Shown: one piece after another, positions 4,924 through 6,213 of the stretch | How positions within the stretch are numbered: position 1 is the first letter of the stretch | Layout: each line of letters starts with the position of its first letter | Assembly: GCA_003447515.1 (NCBI GenBank) | Contig: DLZA01000067.1 | Location: forward strand, 3,854 to 10,066 | Length of the DNA: 6,213 bases | Reading direction: 5' to 3' | Origin: Paracoccaceae bacterium | GTDB taxonomy: Bacteria > Pseudomonadota > Alphaproteobacteria > Rhodobacterales > Rhodobacteraceae | Program-made: the position numbers and the translations under genes | Notes under the pieces: generated by a model | Told to the model about the DNA's origin: nothing | Database searches by the model: none | The model's input: the letters and a program-made list of their open reading frames with translations, nothing else

Positions 4924-6213
4924 TCAGGCCTCTTTTTGGGCCGTTTGGTCTCTTGAAACGGCTCTAAATGATTTGTTGCCAAATGGCAACACTATGCGCG
5001 CTAACGCCCCAGCTCCGTTGGAGCTATCAAATGGCAGCCCATCCAATAACTCAAGGGTACCTCCATGCTCTTCTATGATTTTCTTAACGATCGGCAGACC
5101 CAGCCCTGTTCCACCGTCACGGTGGGTCACATACGGCTCAAACAACCGAGACCGATTTTCTGTCGGTAAACCAATACCATTATCCTGAATTTCAATGACA
5201 GTCTCCCCATTTTCATCCGCTACACTCACCCAAATCTCAGGGATAAAATTATCAGGCTTTTCATTCATACTTTCAATAGCTTCGCCTGCATTCTTTATGA
5301 GGTTAGTCAGTGCTTGATTGAACATCGTTGCATCAATGTTTGCAGGAATTTCACCACCTGGTAATTTTAGGTTGAGCTTAGTCGGATACAACGCCTCTTC
5401 TTGGAGAACAACCACATCACAGATCAACTTTGCAAGATCTTCCTTGCGCCGTTTGGGTTCAGGCATCCTCGCAAATCTTGAGAACTCATCTACGATGCGT
5501 CGAAGATCATTGGTTTGGCGGATAATCACATCCGCATATTGATTAAGGTCTGCGGCATCTTCTCCAAGTTTCGGTCCAAATTTGCGCTTCATACGTTCAG
5601 CGGATAACTGAATTGGTGTCAGCGGGTTCTTGATTTCATGTGCAATCCGTCGCGCTACATCCCCCCAAGCCGCAAGGCGCTGCGCTGACACAAGCGAAGT
5701 TACATCATCAAATGTAACAACATAACCTTCGACAAAGCCTTCCAGAGATAAGCGTTCAGCCATACGCACCAAAAGAATTTCTGGACTATCTGCGCGAGTC
5801 AGTCGAATTTCTTCTTGGACAACGTTGGCGGAGCGTTCTCCAAGTTTTGCAAACAAAGGCGCGAATTCAGGTACAGCAAGGATCAGAGCATTATCAACAT
5901 CAAACTCCGAATCGAGATTCAAAAGCCGTGCTGCAGCAGCATTCATCATCGCAATTTCACCGTCTGCATTCACACCGATCACTCCCGCGGTAACACCCGA
6001 CAAAACACTATCGAATAGGCGGCGGCGGCGTTCGGTACGTGTATTAGCTTCTCTGAGATCATCGTGCTGACGTTTGACCTGTTGTGTCATCCTATTGAAT
6101 GTACGCCCCAGCATTGCTATCTCGTCATCACCAACCTCTTCTCTTACACGTACGCCCAAATCCCCTGCAATAACTCGCTGTGCCGCCGCGGCAAGGCGAC
6201 CCACTGGTCGTGA
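4924..6213 (-). CDS. ntrY: Sensor histidine kinase NtrY, C-terminal 429 residues (5' end cut by window)
   Basis: NtrY is an inner-membrane histidine kinase that phosphorylates NtrX; in Brucella it has been described as a redox/oxygen sensor. The frame is open to the right edge, so the transmembrane and periplasmic part (usually about 300 further residues) is missing. Counting from the first visible codon, the segment starts inside HAMP (PVGRLAAAAQRV to about 50) and continues through a short coiled linker rich in Arg. A PAS domain spans about 64-172. The HisKA box is RRIAHEIKNPLTPIQLS, with phosphoacceptor His192 (codon 5640-5638). The ATPase domain has an N box (NLIKNAGEAI, Asn304 and Asn308), G1 DNGIGL (344-349) and G2 GTGLGL (368-373). 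All catalytic motifs are intact. The first in-frame GTG (6204) lies in the middle of HAMP and is not a real start. The HEIKNPLTPIQLSAERMKRK segment is characteristic of NtrY. An ntrB/ntrC pair often precedes this gene in related genomes but cannot be seen here. Confidence 0.96.
   Translation of the reverse strand, partial: SRPVGRLAAAAQRVIAGDLGVRVREEVGDDEIAMLGRTFNRMTQQVKRQHDDLREANTRTERRRRLFDSVLSGVTAGVIGVNADGEIAMMNAAAARLLNLDSEFDVDNALILAVPEFAPLFAKLGERSANVVQEEIRLTRADSPEILLVRMAERLSLEGFVEGYVVTFDDVTSLVSAQRLAAWGDVARRIAHEIKNPLTPIQLSAERMKRKFGPKLGEDAADLNQYADVIIRQTNDLRRIVDEFSRFARMPEPKRRKEDLAKLICDVVVLQEEALYPTKLNLKLPGGEIPANIDATMFNQALTNLIKNAGEAIESMNEKPDNFIPEIWVSVADENGETVIEIQDNGIGLPTENRSRLFEPYVTHRDGGTGLGLPIVKKIIEEHGGTLELLDGLPFDSSNGAGALARIVLPFGNKSFRAVSRDQTAQKEA

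Noticed and set aside
4136..4956. Plus-strand open frames opposite ntrX
   Set aside because: Antisense to AAA+ and receiver domains; their length follows from codon bias of the real gene.
4973..6070. Plus-strand open frames opposite ntrY
   Set aside because: Several overlap each other in different frames, the usual sign of shadow frames; none has a recognisable domain.
6202..6204. GTG as the start codon of ntrY
   Set aside because: It falls in the middle of the HAMP domain and the frame stays open to the window edge, so the true start lies outside.

Overview
The window holds a compact block of genes that all read on the minus strand. Transcription runs from the right edge to the left: ntrY (5' end cut off), ntrX, trkA, trkH, hfq, and what looks like the first codons of hflX at the left edge. 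This order (ntrYX, K+ uptake, hfq, hflX) is a known alphaproteobacterial arrangement. The Hfq sequence (short 78-residue form with [14 protein letters not shown] and a YKHAIST motif) and an NtrX whose sigma-54 contact loop is rebuilt both point to a Rhodobacterales-like alphaproteobacterium. Base composition looks close to 50% GC by eye, low for cultured Rhodobacteraceae, so a marine or otherwise lower-GC lineage is possible. The taxonomic call is inference.

Right part (about 3495-6213): the NtrY/NtrX two-component pair. The visible part of NtrY covers the end of the HAMP linker, a PAS domain, the phosphoacceptor His domain and the ATPase domain; the membrane sensor lies outside the window. 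NtrX follows 16 nt later with its own Shine-Dalgarno sequence and has receiver, AAA+ and Fis-type HTH domains. Middle part (543-3436): trkA and trkH, 11 nt apart, encode the cytoplasmic gating subunit and the membrane pore of a Trk-type K+ uptake system. All four pore-loop glycines are present. Left part (1-542): a 241-nt non-coding stretch with promoter-like and palindromic sequences, then hfq, then a strong Shine-Dalgarno and a probable TTG start of hflX running off the edge.

The genes are intact, tightly packed and without frameshifts, mobile elements, CRISPR arrays or RNA genes that I could recognise. I found no undescribed biological system. The parts most worth a second look are the trkH-hfq intergenic region (17-bp palindrome next to a candidate promoter, a second AT-rich inverted repeat, a sigma-54-like element, and an A-R-N-rich leader with hairpins that could serve Hfq autoregulation) and the loss of the GAFTGA motif in NtrX.
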